Shown: piece after piece, positions 35,691 through 46,484 of the stretch
Layout of the letters: the number at the start of each line of letters is the position of its first letter
How positions within the stretch are numbered: the stretch's first letter is position 1
Origin: Marsupella aquatica
Lineage: Eukaryota; Marchantiophyta
Reading direction: 5' to 3'
NCBI GenBank assembly: GCA_973895155.1
Contig: OZ316891.1
Span: forward strand, 29,512,001-29,576,000
Length of the DNA: 64,000 nucleotides
Position numbers and translations under genes: made by a program
Notes under the pieces: model-generated
Database searches by the model: none
What the model saw: the letters and a program-made list of their open reading frames with translations, nothing else
Told to the model about the DNA's origin: nothing

Positions 35691-35699
35691 ACAATTACA

Positions 35700-35830
35700 G
35701 CCCAGAGAGGCATGGCTGGGTGGTGACTCACCTGAGTTGACTCATAGACCTAGAGTTCAAATGTTGTGACTGACTGGTCCCTTTCCCAGGGCTTTCACAT
35801 ATGTCCCCTTCAAAAATTTAAATGAGCTAT
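35700..35830 (+). mobile_element. tRNA-like SINE head
   Basis: 'ggcatggctgggtggtgac' (A-box-like) and 'agagttcaaatg' (B-box-like) are about 45 bp apart. Decayed; no cloverleaf. Confidence 0.3.
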
Positions 35831-36180
35831 TTTACAATTTACTCATTTTGGGGGTTAACACTGATGATCATCCCTCATTTCATCCCTTCCTTTAACTTAT
35901 AATTCTGACCTCAACCAGAGGTTCATGACTCAATCTGTTTGAGAATTTAAGAGTACCCATTTTCAGGGCTAAGAGCAGCGACCATCCTTAACTCACCCTC
36001 CTCTTTAACATATAGTTCTACCCTCAACCAGAATTTCATGAGTCATGCTATGTCAATTCGAGAATTTAAGACTCCTCATTGTTCACGGCTAAACACCACT
36101 GATCATCCTTCATTACACCTTTCTTTAAGGTATAACTCGAACTTGAACCAAAGTTCCATGAAGCAATTTGTGTCATTCTT
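35820..36180. repeat. diverged tandem repeat, same family as 26.5-26.8 kb
   Basis: Three or so units of 'cctcaaccaga', 'gttcatgactcaatctgtttgagaatttaag', 'cccattttcagggctaagagc' and 'catcctt'. The order and unit length match the other array. Confidence 0.75.
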
Positions 36181-37023
36181 GATGTCACCTCGTCTTTATA
36201 AAGTAGAATCAATTATGGGGAACGGTTTACAAGCCCAGACCTGTCATTTCCGTCCATAACTGAGCGAACGAGGTTTCTCAAATCCATGGTGATACGAAGA
36301 TAATCATCAGAAACACAGCTCTCTATGCCGCAGAATCTCCAATGCCATCGAGTGCGGTGCTTCGCCAATTGGGCCAAGGATTTAGTTTGGAAGTAAATGT
36401 GTACATTAAGTTAATGTTAGATCGTTTTATTGTGAAGAGTTTTCGAAGGCCTCTGGCAGGCTTCGCACCACACCAACTGAGTTCAAGATGGCCTAGTTAC
36501 TATTCGAATTTTGAAGTAAGTTTTCACAATACCAGAACTTCAAGCGACTAATGCAGACAGGCCCAGAAAGGTTCGGCCAGGAAGGGAACTTTGTAGCAAG
36601 ATTCGACTTCAAGGTGAGCTCGGGGGTGAGCTCGACAAGTATTTGTCAGCAAGCTCATTCGCGTAGCCTCAGCTGTCAATTGAATTCAATTCGTAGAGTC
36701 AAATCTGATAGAAAACTTCCAAATTGGATACATGGTATCATGTTCACGTACATCCGTCCAGCATTGTCAGCTACGACTTCAATTCTATTCCCGATAAACG
36801 TAAAACTAACTCCGATAGACGATGACCAAATTGGGCATCTGTCATCGTGTCCGTGTAGTGCATTCAACAGCTTTCGATTGGCATTAAGAATGAAGATACA
36901 TCTGATAAGGAACGTCTGTCACTGCAATTCTGCAATGATGATGACTTATAGAAAAGGCCTACTCACATCATGACCATAGACCGACCACTGGCAAAGCATT
37001 CGATTCGATGACACATTCTGCTC
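36181..37023. other. intergenic, downstream of the dehydrogenase
   Basis: A 140-codon ORF at 36,551-36,973 has no recognisable domain. Nothing else seen. Confidence 0.35.
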
Positions 37024-38025
37024 TCAAGCCAAACCGACCATCTTTAATGAGTCGGTCCACAGGTGATCCTCTTTTTCCTCGTCGTAAGCATGCTCTGCAT
37101 ACCCAGGATCGGTGATCGCACCCCCCTCCTTCACCGGCAGGCTAACCTGCACATCCTCCAAATACTTGCCGCCTTTCCCCTCCCACTCCTTCCCCACAGC
37201 CGCCCAAACGGTCGTCGCAGCCCCCTGCTCCGTGCTCTTCGTAATAGCCTCAATCTCGGGCGAGTTCAAGACTTCCTTCAAGTCCTCTGGCAAAAAGTTC
37301 ACCAGCGGCGTCCGGATGCACCCCGGGTGCAGGCTCGTCGCGTGAAGGCCCTGCTGCCCGAAATGCCGATCGATGTAATTGGCCATATAAATGTTTGCCG
37401 TCTTGCCTTGCGCATATGCGAGCATGGGATTGTAGTCTCCTGTTTTGAAATTGTAGTCGTCGAAGCGAATGCCAGTGAGGCGATGGCCGGAAGATGCGAC
37501 TGTGACGACGCGCGAGTTGAACTCCGGCGTAGACGAAGCGAGCAGACTGGGTTTGAGGAGGTTGAACAGCAGGAAGTGGCCGAGATGATTGGTGGCGAAT
37601 TGAGTTTCGAATCCGTCCACAGTTGCGGTCCCGGGGGCGGGGATGCCCATCACGCCTGCGTTGCACACGAGGACGTTGATCGGTTTCTCGGCGGTCTTGG
37701 AGAGGAACTCCGCTGCTGCAGCTCGAACGCTCTCCAGGGAGGAGAGGTCCATGAAGAGGAGATCGACGCGGCCGGGCTCCAGGAAGTCCGCTAGTGCCGT
37801 CTTGCCCTTCTCAATGTTTAGTACCCCGCAGTACACCGTCGCTCCTGTGGTCGCGATGGCACGAGCAGTCTCGACTCCAATTCCTGAACAGCAACCGGTT
37901 ATTAGAAAGGTTTTGTTCTTTAATTTGCCTTCCAGCCCCTCGTCCTGAATGATTTGCAGAGCGGTAGGACGGGCGTCGCCTGCTCCGTGAGGATTCACAT
38001 GGACTGCTGCGTATTTGGATGTCAT
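37024..38025 (-). CDS. intronless short-chain dehydrogenase/reductase, retinol-dehydrogenase-like
   Basis: A 333-aa classical SDR in a single exon. Rossmann motif TGCCSGIG (43-50), DLSSLESV (93-100), CNAGV (121-125), NHLGH (146-150), catalytic-region ASSGHR (177-182) and YAQGK (Tyr204, Lys208) are all present, so the Asn-Ser-Tyr-Lys tetrad is intact. The 'TVRN' segment that usually supplies an NADP-contacting Arg reads GVLN (67-70), so cofactor preference may be altered. The N-terminal NPHGAGDARPTALQIIQDEG and the IRFDDYNF/AYAQGKTANIYMANYIDRHFG stretches recall fungal RDH/WWOX-type SDRs more than the usual plant ones. Codons are visibly GC-richer than the surroundings. It lies alone between two LINE copies. 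Substrate unknown. Confidence 0.92.
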   Translation of the reverse strand: MTSKYAAVHVNPHGAGDARPTALQIIQDEGLEGKLKNKTFLITGCCSGIGVETARAIATTGATVYCGVLNIEKGKTALADFLEPGRVDLLFMDLSSLESVRAAAAEFLSKTAEKPINVLVCNAGVMGIPAPGTATVDGFETQFATNHLGHFLLFNLLKPSLLASSTPEFNSRVVTVASSGHRLTGIRFDDYNFKTGDYNPMLAYAQGKTANIYMANYIDRHFGQQGLHATSLHPGCIRTPLVNFLPEDLKEVLNSPEIEAITKSTEQGAATTVWAAVGKEWEGKGGKYLEDVQVSLPVKEGGAITDPGYAEHAYDEEKEDHLWTDSLKMVGLA

Positions 38026-39590
38026 TGTCGGAGAACGAACCCGAAGCGTAGCTAGGAGAGCGTGGAGTGTGCGAAGTTTACGGTATGCTTGCTCCGTGTT
38101 TGGCGCTGATGGTATTCTGAGTGTGGACTTGTGGAGATTGCAGAAAGATCCGAGGAATGTTTATATTGTTTCGATCTGCCAACTCTTGTTCAGAGGTTTG
38201 GTATCATGGAGGAAGGTTCTTTTTGAGACTTCAAAAAAACATAAAACGAAGAAATGGACCACGACGTTTCGCCATCATTGTGTCCGGGCACACCGAAAGA
38301 TGTTTCGCCATCATAGTGTCCAGTAAGTAACATTTCTCAATTTAGGGGTCCATCAAGAATATCTCTGCAAGTTTATTGTAAAGCTCATGTAAGCTGTGTT
38401 AACAATTAGATTTTCATCTTTCAAAGAATTGTCGTAGAAACTGTTCCCTTTGTTTCTTTCGTCGGGCCTAAAAAATCGTTTTCTGGGTTCTCAGACAATT
38501 CGTGGTGGTCCTGTAGTCAAATATGTAGTCCCATTTGAGGCTTTAGTGGACCATAGCTCATCGCCCTCATCTATTTGAGGTCGGTGTTGTCTCTTACTTA
38601 TTTACTCTTACTTCTAAATTAGGTAAAGTGGTTAGGCAAAAAAACATGTTTGGTACAAAGTGGTAGGGTACAATAAGGTGGTTAAGTACAACAACGTGGT
38701 AACCAGGTATAACAACATGGTTGACCTAACAATGCGGTTAGGTTAACTACAGTAAGTAAACACATTATATCATAAATGGTGTGTGCTTTGATAAGAGGGA
38801 GTAAGGTTCATTGTTATGAAGTCACTTCATTATTATGAAGCCACTTGAAAAATACGGAGAACTTACATTGTGGAGATTCGGTATGGTCGATGGGCTTAGA
38901 ATTCAGTAAAGTTTTTTTGTATGTTCCCGAGTATATAGCTTTCAGGAAGTGAACCACATATCTTTTGTGTCAACTACTTGCACATAGGATCTGTCGTGTG
39001 CTTACCGTTATGATTATCGTCTATGCTCAACATTGTCCTCTTTAAACTCTTTCTTTTATTCCATCGTACTTTGTTCGAGGCTTTGTTTGGGTTTTTTGTA
39101 AATGGGTCAACCTCCCCTATTTAGTGTCATTTCCTTAACTCATTTGTTCAGCAAGCCATGAATTGGCTATTGAATGGATTTGACCAGTTCCGAAACCTAA
39201 TGGAGTGGGTATTGTATACATTTTAAAATCACAAATTACTAAAGAAAAGTGTAATCATGACTTTTGCCTTAGTTAAGTATTAAATAGATCTTTGATGTTC
39301 ATGAAATCCTGAAGGTGCACTAGAGGCTTGGTCATTAGTCCTTCCTTTGCACTACAAAAGGGGCCTATCACTAAGGCCCATGTTCATTTGCATGGGTGAC
39401 CAGCAGACTTGTCTTGTTCACTTAAGTGAACAAATACCCCTCATAGGACCACTATATTTTGAGCCATAGATTGCCCACAGTGGTAAATTAATGAGATTTA
39501 GGAATTGGGAGGAGTCTAATGTAGCTATAGTAGTTTTCATGAAGAATCGAAATAGCTATAAATTTGTAAAGATTAGTTACTCAGTCACTT
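38026..39590. other. dehydrogenase 5' flank and repeats
   Basis: The first 300 bp is probable promoter, with a small duplication ('ttcgccatcat ... gtgtcc' twice, 38,267-38,322). At 38,620-38,800 a stretch of 'gtggttaggtaca'-like degenerate repeats occurs, related to 32.37-32.44 kb. No gene recognised. Confidence 0.45.
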
Positions 39591-39599
39591 CACTTCACT

Positions 39600-39712
39600 C
39601 TCCGCACTTTCGTACTTTCAGAAGTCAGTTTTAATTCTAGCATACTTTCAGAAGTCAGTTTTAATTTTAGCATACTTTCAGAAGTTAGTTTTAATTTTAG
39701 CATATATTGAAT
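39600..39712 (-). repeat. 30-bp tandem repeats at LINE 3' tail
   Basis: On the plus strand 'catactttcagaagtcagtttt' plus 'aattttag' is repeated about three times with few differences. It takes the place of a poly(A) tail at the 3' end of the LINE. Confidence 0.8.
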
Positions 39713-39966
39713 GGGAACATTTTTATAATTTTTGGTTCCCCCGCGAAAAGCCCCACGGGGAGGGCAAACAGACAGACCAGAAGGCCAGACCAAGCGACAT
39801 AAAACAAAGCCGAACACACAGCGCACAGGCACACATCACCAGCGCATATCCCACAGCCCCCCGACCACCAAACAGTGGAAAAGGGAAAATCAATCACCAA
39901 CACAAGCCCAAGCCCAACATAAGAGGGCATCCAACAGTCAGATCATCCAGGAAGCCACGGTCCCCC

Positions 39967-42900
39967 TCAAGCAAAAGAATTGACAGCAATGCTGCCACTG
40001 CCTAGCCAAACCCTACGCAGGTCATCCATCCATGCCTTTGCCCGAATCAGGCGGGTGCACTTCCTGCCCGGGGGGCAGCGTCGACTAACAGCAAAAGCGT
40101 TCTCCGCTGCCTCATTCAGAACAAGTCCCAAGTCAAACACCCGTCTCCCCCCCACCTGAAACATGTGAGTGTTCCTTCCCGTCCAGAGTCGCCACAGAAT
40201 ATGGTGCAAGACGAAGATCCGGGCCACTTGCACAGGCTCCTTCCCGCAGGCCGCCTCTAAAAGAGCCATCAGACCTCGTCCCATTGGCAAGCCCAGAATC
40301 TGCAACGAATCCTGACAGAGTAGCCAGCAACGGACCGCATGTGTACAGTGGAAGAACACGTGGGGGATCGTCTCCAGCCATCCTTTGCAAAGTTTGCAAT
40401 CTCCATTACTCACCTCCATTCTGAGCGCACGTGCCCCAGTGAAAAGGCCCCCTACAATAATCCTCCACACAAAGGTCTTGCCTCTAATCGGAAGATCAGA
40501 CCCCCAAAGCTTAGCCCAACACATATTCCAGCGCATCTCAGGCCAGGACAGTGACCAGATCCGATTGAGGCGGTCATGGGATGCAGTCTTAGGCCTTAAG
40601 AAATCATACACTCTACAATTCTCGATTCTGAAGTCCTTCAGCGGCTCCGGTCTGTCTGTCCATCTCCACTGCTTGGCATACAAGTAGTATTCAGATCGGC
40701 AATTGTCTGCCCGCCAAAGGCACTCCAAGAACGAACGAGCCATCGTTCGATGCTCATCAGAAAAGCCACGCATATTGTGCCATCGTAGCGGTAGGTCCTT
40801 CCAACATCCATCCTCCGTCGACCATCCATCACCAATAGACCTCAATCCCAGCCTGCCACAAATCGCAGCAATCTCTATGAGGGCTTTATTCGGAAGGGAA
40901 TTGAAGCCCACCATACACCTGAGGGTATCCATGATGCTCCACCGGGAAGGCGGCCCCGTCCGTCCAGGATCGAAGAATAAGTGGGCTCTCACTAGCTCCC
41001 AGCTTCTCCAGAGACCTGTCGTGTAGGGGAGCCCACTAAATGAACGAGGCGTGCACAGTAGCAGCCGGTCCTGGAAGGAGTATCCATTTCGCCTAATAAT
41101 TTTGTAGTTCGTCCACCCCATCAATTTCAGGTTGGCTGCCAACATCCTAGACCATTCCGTCTCAGGCGCGTTAAGTGCCTTAGTGAACCATTGAGAGAGT
41201 AATGCATCAGAGTGACTGCGGAAGTCCCGGAATCCCAGCCCCCCTTCCACACGTGGCAAAGCCATCCGATCCCAGGCCACCAGGGGGACCTTCCGTCCTC
41301 CAGTGGCATTATATCCCCATAAAAATTCCCTGCTCAGAGCAATCATCTTCTTCGCCAGGCCTACAGATGCCTTGCAATACATTACATGGTAGATCGGGAT
41401 AGCAAGTAGTACCTGTTTGACCAGTAGTGAACGGCCAGTAAAAGAAAGAAGTTTGTTGGACCAAACAGAAAGTCTGGCACAAATCTTATCCAAACAGAAT
41501 TTGTGCAGTTGTTCCGTGCTCAAACTCTCCCCAAAAGGTGCCCCCAGGTATTTCTGTATCTCGCCTCTTCGGCTGATAAGGCAGCCTGTGTTGTTCAGCC
41601 ACTCTGGGATCCTTTCCAATGCCAATGGGATCACAACGGATTTCTTCAGATTCAGTCGCGCCCCACTAGCCATCTCATAGCATTCTAGAGCAGTGGTTGC
41701 TTCCTCAAAGGCACGCTCTGTGGCCGGGATAAACATCCCAACATCATCCGCAAACAGTCTATAGCAGATAGTGAATCCAGGGGTGATCTGCAGTCCACAA
41801 AGTCGGCCCTCCGCCATCTCAGTATCGAGAAAGTCCATAAGAGGTTGCGTGGAGATGACAAACAACAATGCTGACAGTGGACAGCCCTGTCTTACCCCTC
41901 GTTTAAGCTCAAATGTGTTTGATAGTAATCCGTTCACCAAGGCCCTGGAAGATGCCTGTGCTAGCAGGGCCCTGACCAGCATAGTGAAGCGTCCGCTGAT
42001 GCCCAGTAGGTGCATGCATTCCCATAAGTAGTCATGTGAAACACGGTCAAAGGCCTTCTCGAAATCCAGTTTTAGGAACAATGCCTCTCTCCTCTTGTTG
42101 TGCACCCAGTCACATGTAAGCCAGGCTAAGGAAATATTTTCAAGAATGTGTCTTGTTGACTCGTCTCCTTCACTTAACCACTTAATTCTGGCTAGCCGTC
42201 GTCCTCTGTGTGCTTCCTCCAACTCTGAAGCATGTAGAGTGTCTTCCGCGTCCATGAACTCTGCAATGTCTCCCTCTGAATGGTGTTCTATAATGGCCAT
42301 CTTAAGAACTCGCAACTGAGCTCGCTGAGCTGCCATCTCCATCTCAGTTGTCCTTGGTTGGGCTTGAATTTCCTTCAATGTTTGACGCATTTTCCAGCTG
42401 CCCTTAGCAAAGCGCAGCCGCGGGTCCACAAAATCTCCTCGTCCCACCCTCCAAGCAGCCTCCAGCCGCAGAATGTCCTCCCTTCTCCGCAGAAACGCCG
42501 GGTTGGCCATGAAGAGACGCACTTTGCCTCTCTCCACCGTCTCTGTCAGTCCAGAGAGCTGCACATTCAACATAACAGGATCATGATCCGAAAGGGCTGA
42601 GCCCCCGTCATGCAGGAGTTCCACCTCACGAAGCCATTCTCCCCTTTCACTAACATAAATCCTGTCGAGTCGAGACTGTGACATCTCTCCATTCTGATTC
42701 CTTCTCCACGTGAAGCGCAGGCCAGCAGCTCCTCCCCTAATGTCCCACGCGTCTGTCAAATTAAATCTCATCTTCAAGAATCTCCAAAACTCCGCCTCTC
42801 TACCGCGGATCAGCGGCGATGTACCAGTCGAGTCCGTTCTGCGTTCCGTCATATTGAAGTCACCACACAGCACCCAGTCATTGTGTGGTAGCATCACCTT

Positions 42901-43287
42901 TAGATCATTCCATAGCAGAGCTCTTAGTCTAGCTGAATTGGGAGCATATATACACGCAACTCCGAAGGTCACCGCTCCCTTCTCGATCACAGCCCATACC
43001 GCCCTTCCCATATCCAGTGTTCCCGAGCCCACCACCCTCAGCTCAGGGTGTACCAGTAGTGCCGTTCCTCCCTTTCCCTCCTCCGGCTCAGAAGAAAAGT
43101 GTTGATATGATGGGAGAATAGCCCGCAGAGCCATATCAAGTCTAAATTGATCAGCTTTCACTTCTTGAAGGGCCAGAATCCCCAGCGGTACCTTCAGCGA
43201 TCTTACCCAATTCTTAACAATATGCTTACGGTTAGGCTCACAAAGTCCACAAACGTTCCAGGATGCCACCCTGAGCCTTCCGTCCAT
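39967..43287 (-). CDS. LINE ORF2: endonuclease/reverse transcriptase with in-frame deletion
   Basis: 1106 codons without a stop. The endonuclease domain is residues 1-225 (ASWNVCGL, LQEVKA, CGDFNMTE, SALSDHDPVML). RT motifs present are LKLDFEKAFDRVSHDYL, GVRQGCPLS, RLFADDVGMFI (catalytic Asp pair near residue 510) and LNLKKSVVIP. A C-terminal RVT zinc-finger region (IRGKTFVWRIIVGGL, CKLCKG, HVFFHC) follows. At about residue 379 (near 42,150) GDESTR runs directly into HILENIS. The PGPDG, IPKK and WRPI motifs that normally lie between are missing, about 200 aa. The related decayed copy at 34.15-34.74 kb has them. Without the RT fingers the protein is unlikely to be active. Confidence 0.92.
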   Translation of the reverse strand: MDGRLRVASWNVCGLCEPNRKHIVKNWVRSLKVPLGILALQEVKADQFRLDMALRAILPSYQHFSSEPEEGKGGTALLVHPELRVVGSGTLDMGRAVWAVIEKGAVTFGVACIYAPNSARLRALLWNDLKVMLPHNDWVLCGDFNMTERRTDSTGTSPLIRGREAEFWRFLKMRFNLTDAWDIRGGAAGLRFTWRRNQNGEMSQSRLDRIYVSERGEWLREVELLHDGGSALSDHDPVMLNVQLSGLTETVERGKVRLFMANPAFLRRREDILRLEAAWRVGRGDFVDPRLRFAKGSWKMRQTLKEIQAQPRTTEMEMAAQRAQLRVLKMAIIEHHSEGDIAEFMDAEDTLHASELEEAHRGRRLARIKWLSEGDESTRHILENISLAWLTCDWVHNKRREALFLKLDFEKAFDRVSHDYLWECMHLLGISGRFTMLVRALLAQASSRALVNGLLSNTFELKRGVRQGCPLSALLFVISTQPLMDFLDTEMAEGRLCGLQITPGFTICYRLFADDVGMFIPATERAFEEATTALECYEMASGARLNLKKSVVIPLALERIPEWLNNTGCLISRRGEIQKYLGAPFGESLSTEQLHKFCLDKICARLSVWSNKLLSFTGRSLLVKQVLLAIPIYHVMYCKASVGLAKKMIALSREFLWGYNATGGRKVPLVAWDRMALPRVEGGLGFRDFRSHSDALLSQWFTKALNAPETEWSRMLAANLKLMGWTNYKIIRRNGYSFQDRLLLCTPRSFSGLPYTTGLWRSWELVRAHLFFDPGRTGPPSRWSIMDTLRCMVGFNSLPNKALIEIAAICGRLGLRSIGDGWSTEDGCWKDLPLRWHNMRGFSDEHRTMARSFLECLWRADNCRSEYYLYAKQWRWTDRPEPLKDFRIENCRVYDFLRPKTASHDRLNRIWSLSWPEMRWNMCWAKLWGSDLPIRGKTFVWRIIVGGLFTGARALRMEVSNGDCKLCKGWLETIPHVFFHCTHAVRCWLLCQDSLQILGLPMGRGLMALLEAACGKEPVQVARIFVLHHILWRLWTGRNTHMFQVGGRRVFDLGLVLNEAAENAFAVSRRCPPGRKCTRLIRAKAWMDDLRRVWLGSGSIAVNSFA

Positions 43288-43341
43288 CCTCCTACTATGC
43301 CAAAATTATATCCTGGCACAGCCACCCCCCATCCTTGCGTC

Positions 43342-45399
43342 TCATAGTCTATTCCGTCCCCCGGGAGACATCCCCGTCACATCTCGACCCATAGGTCCAC
43401 TCAAATATCCATTAATAGAGCCAGCAGGAGAGACACGCATGGGGGATGCTATATGCGCCACTCCACCGCCAAAAGGAGCATTCCCCTGGACCCTCGCATC
43501 ACAATCGCTCCCTCTAGGAATGGTGAGCAGCAGTCGCTTGTGCATTGTAATCCCGTCCGCACTTCCTGCATCAGACATGGCACCACGTGAGAATCTAATT
43601 GATCTTTGCTTCTTAGCCTCACCTTTGGCCTTCTCAGTCCTTTCAGAGGGCGGTGTGCGAAGTTCTTGCTTGCGGGCTCTAGCTTTGAATTTGCTGTGTG
43701 AAATATAAGCTTCATATTCAGACATCTCCGCATCAGATTCTTCGTGAAAGGAGAAGGTCTCATCATTTCCATCACGCGAATTGGGAGTAGTAAGGGCTTC
43801 AATTCCTTGTTCCACTGAATTTCTCTGAGTAGTCCGTCGCCCAATTGACGGGACAACGACAGCCAGTAGTGGAATCCTGGCAGCCACCGTGTCTTGTGAG
43901 TCCTCCATGCAGCCAGCCCGCCCAGGCGTCAGGAGAAAATCAGCACTTCTCTCCCTGGTTCCCAAAGAGAAAGCCGCCACCCGCAAATCCGGGTTCTCCC
44001 GCAGCAGCGGCCCCGAGTCCCGCCCTGCCATCTCCCCAGGAACCGGACTAACAATTAGCAACTCCACCTGAGCGATATCCTCCTCCACTGAAAAGGGTAC
44101 CTCCAGCACAGGAGGCACCATGGCTCCCCGAAAAATAGCACGTGCTTCAGCATTTTCTTTAGCCCTCAACACCTCCTCCTGATCAGCCTCAGAGTGTCTC
44201 TCGTCATCTTTCTCGTCCGGCGGGTCCGCTCCCGTCCGTAGAGCACCGGCAGTCTCCAAGATTACTTTACATTCACGGGCCAGGTGACCTCTTTGGTTGC
44301 ATCGAAAGCAGTGATAGGGGATATTTTTAAACGTCACCGGTTGCCAGATAATAATGTCATCACGAATTCGAATCTTCACACTGGCAGGGACTTCCCTGTC
44401 CGTGTCCCAAAGGATGCAAGCCCGATCGTGGGGATATGAACTGAATTCGTTCCCCTGAATGTAGTACAGCAGAGTCCCTAGAGAGCACGCAATCTTTCTT
44501 CTGCAGCCCTCTAGTGCAAGGTCCCTAAACGGTATCTCAATCCACACTGGGAGCTTTGTGAAGTTCTCACATTTAACATCAAAGGATGGATCCCATGGGA
44601 ACGTGTATATAAATCGTCTCTCCATAAACCATGGTGCGTAGTTGAGTGCCAGATCCCTGTGATTAGGATCCTCAAACACTATCATGTAAAAGTTCTTCCC
44701 TACGAATTTAACCTGAAGTACCGGCCATCCCTCCTGGTTTGTCATCACTTCGTCTACCCATGCTCTAAAATCATTGAGGAGCGGCGTTCTTCCCGTGAAG
44801 TAGCATATGAGCGCGCAATTATATAGTTGTCTCACATTACGAGCTGCTTCCGGTAGGTTCCATTCCACTTCTGCAAAGAGTCTCTTGTCAAGATCACCTT
44901 TGGACCTGATCGCAATCTCGCGCAGGATCTTGATACACTCTTCAGATTCGTCATCCTCCACGGGCGCGTCCTGCATCTCCACATTTTCTTGTGGCAACTC
45001 ACTCCCCACCATTGCATCCTGGTTAACCTCATTCGCCCCTCTTCCAATTGTTCCACGCCCCCAGTGCAGAGCTTCGCCTTCCTTCTCCCCTGCTCCATCC
45101 CCCTCCTGCAGGTTCTGAGGCAATTCCATTCCACTCACCGACTGCACCTTAGGTCCAGGTCCATTCACCGGACGCTCATTCCCATTCAAGTAATACAACT
45201 GAGATCTGGCCTCAGTTGTCTCCCCCAAATTCGGGTCGTTCCTCCCAGAGCGCGCATCTTGCGCAGAGAATCCAATAGCAGGTCCACTGACCATAACACC
45301 CCGCGCAGGTGATCGCCCCACAGCTTCACCGGGTATCCCCCCCACCTCAAGCCTTGCAGCAGGCTCCCCTTGTGTCCTCCGATCTACTCGTTCGTCCAC
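43342..45399 (-). CDS. LINE ORF1: DUF4283/zinc-knuckle RNA-binding protein
   Basis: 685 codons. A DUF4283-like segment (about residues 165-300; RLFAEVEWNLPEAARNVRQL, YAPWFMERRFIYTFPWDPSF) precedes a CCHC knuckle CFRCNQRGHLAREC (residues about 363-376). The rest is acidic and low complexity. It is thought to coat element RNA in plant L1-type retrotransposons. It ends 54 nt before ORF2 in a different frame. Confidence 0.88.
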   Translation of the reverse strand: MDERVDRRTQGEPAARLEVGGIPGEAVGRSPARGVMVSGPAIGFSAQDARSGRNDPNLGETTEARSQLYYLNGNERPVNGPGPKVQSVSGMELPQNLQEGDGAGEKEGEALHWGRGTIGRGANEVNQDAMVGSELPQENVEMQDAPVEDDESEECIKILREIAIRSKGDLDKRLFAEVEWNLPEAARNVRQLYNCALICYFTGRTPLLNDFRAWVDEVMTNQEGWPVLQVKFVGKNFYMIVFEDPNHRDLALNYAPWFMERRFIYTFPWDPSFDVKCENFTKLPVWIEIPFRDLALEGCRRKIACSLGTLLYYIQGNEFSSYPHDRACILWDTDREVPASVKIRIRDDIIIWQPVTFKNIPYHCFRCNQRGHLARECKVILETAGALRTGADPPDEKDDERHSEADQEEVLRAKENAEARAIFRGAMVPPVLEVPFSVEEDIAQVELLIVSPVPGEMAGRDSGPLLRENPDLRVAAFSLGTRERSADFLLTPGRAGCMEDSQDTVAARIPLLAVVVPSIGRRTTQRNSVEQGIEALTTPNSRDGNDETFSFHEESDAEMSEYEAYISHSKFKARARKQELRTPPSERTEKAKGEAKKQRSIRFSRGAMSDAGSADGITMHKRLLLTIPRGSDCDARVQGNAPFGGGVAHIASPMRVSPAGSINGYLSGPMGRDVTGMSPGGRNRL

Positions 45400-46484
45400 C
45401 AGCTAAGCGTCCCCCCCTCGTGCTCCTGCGGCTCGAGGGTCCATAATAGTCTATCCCCTATTCCTCCATGATACAAGTGGCCTTCCTTGACTCTACAGCC
45501 TTTGCATCCAATTAGGAATAAAATAGTCAAGGTCTTCTTGTACTCACCAGAAGATTCGACGATGGCTCGAAGTCCCGCTGCCACTCCACACCTCCTCGTC
45601 TCCAAGGCGCACCAAGGTCAGTCCTTCTTCTCACCGCTGTGTATGCCCGCCCATCCTTCTATTCGCAGGTTACGACGTTGAAACAGCTCTCAGCTCGTCC
45701 CTATTCTCTCTCCTCTCGCTGCCAAACCTTCATACAGAATCGTCTCACCGCTCCATCCCAGGTTATGAGAAACGGAGAGTGGCATCAAAAAGTCTCCACG
45801 CCGTCAATGAATAAGCCACGATTGTCGAGGACGTCCCACTGTCCCGTGCTCCTTCGATCCTCTTCAGCTAAAAGGCCTTCCCTCACACCTCCGTAAGCGA
45901 TTACCTCCCATCAAGTCCCCGCAGCTCCTCCCCTCTGGAAGGGACCATTCTTGGTCACATCAACCAGCCAGCACAGCCACATACGGAAAATTGATCCTCC
46001 CAATCCCATCTACCATCAGTCCGCTTACGCTCCGGTCTCCTCAAAGCCCATCCTGGCCCTTTCACTCATCACTTTTCCGCCACTCTCGGTTATAGTCGAG
46101 CACAGAATCGGATCCACCCAACACTCACCGATTTATCCACCAATGTGTAACAGTTAAGACTCTCCTTCGCCATCGCTTGTATCTGAGGAAACATTCTCCA
46201 TCGAGCAAACTGCCCCCGTACCCACCATGCCCGTGTCTGTGTACACACAGTGCGTCGCCCTTCTCCTACACCCTAAACCGCCCTAAAACCTTCTAAAATC
46301 TCCCGAGCCGTCCAGAGCGTGGAGATGTCGAGAGTGAGCAAGAGTGGGTTCATTCGCATGCGGTGTCTCCTGCGTATCAAAACCTTCCCCCTCGGGAAGC
46401 AACGCCCACACCCGATCCAGGTGTGGATGATTCCAAGCTCTTGAGAGAGAGCACAAGTCAGCGCCCGTAGCATATATTAACTAC

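Larger units (their letters stand above)
39595..46480 (-). mobile_element. L1-type LINE, both ORFs open, RT internally deleted
   Basis: The element reads right to left: a 5' UTR-like stretch (about 46,480-45,400), ORF1 (45,399-43,342), ORF2 (43,287-39,967), a T/G-rich 3' UTR (39,966-39,715) and a tail of about three 30-bp repeats (39,600-39,712). ORF1 has a DUF4283-like region and a zinc knuckle; ORF2 has an apurinic-type endonuclease, RT and RVT zinc finger, as in plant L1 elements. Outer limits and target-site duplication are not resolved. Open frames suggest recent insertion, but the RT deletion argues against autonomous activity. Confidence 0.88.

Noticed and set aside
36551-36973. 140-codon ORF downstream of the SDR
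   Set aside because: No motif, splice or promoter support; kept as spacer.
37063-37948. Plus-strand ORFs of up to 243 codons opposite the SDR
   Set aside because: They are antisense shadows of a GC-rich coding exon with clear SDR motifs.
40339-45312. Many plus-strand ORFs over the LINE
   Set aside because: They are antisense to ORF1/ORF2 and lack any domain.
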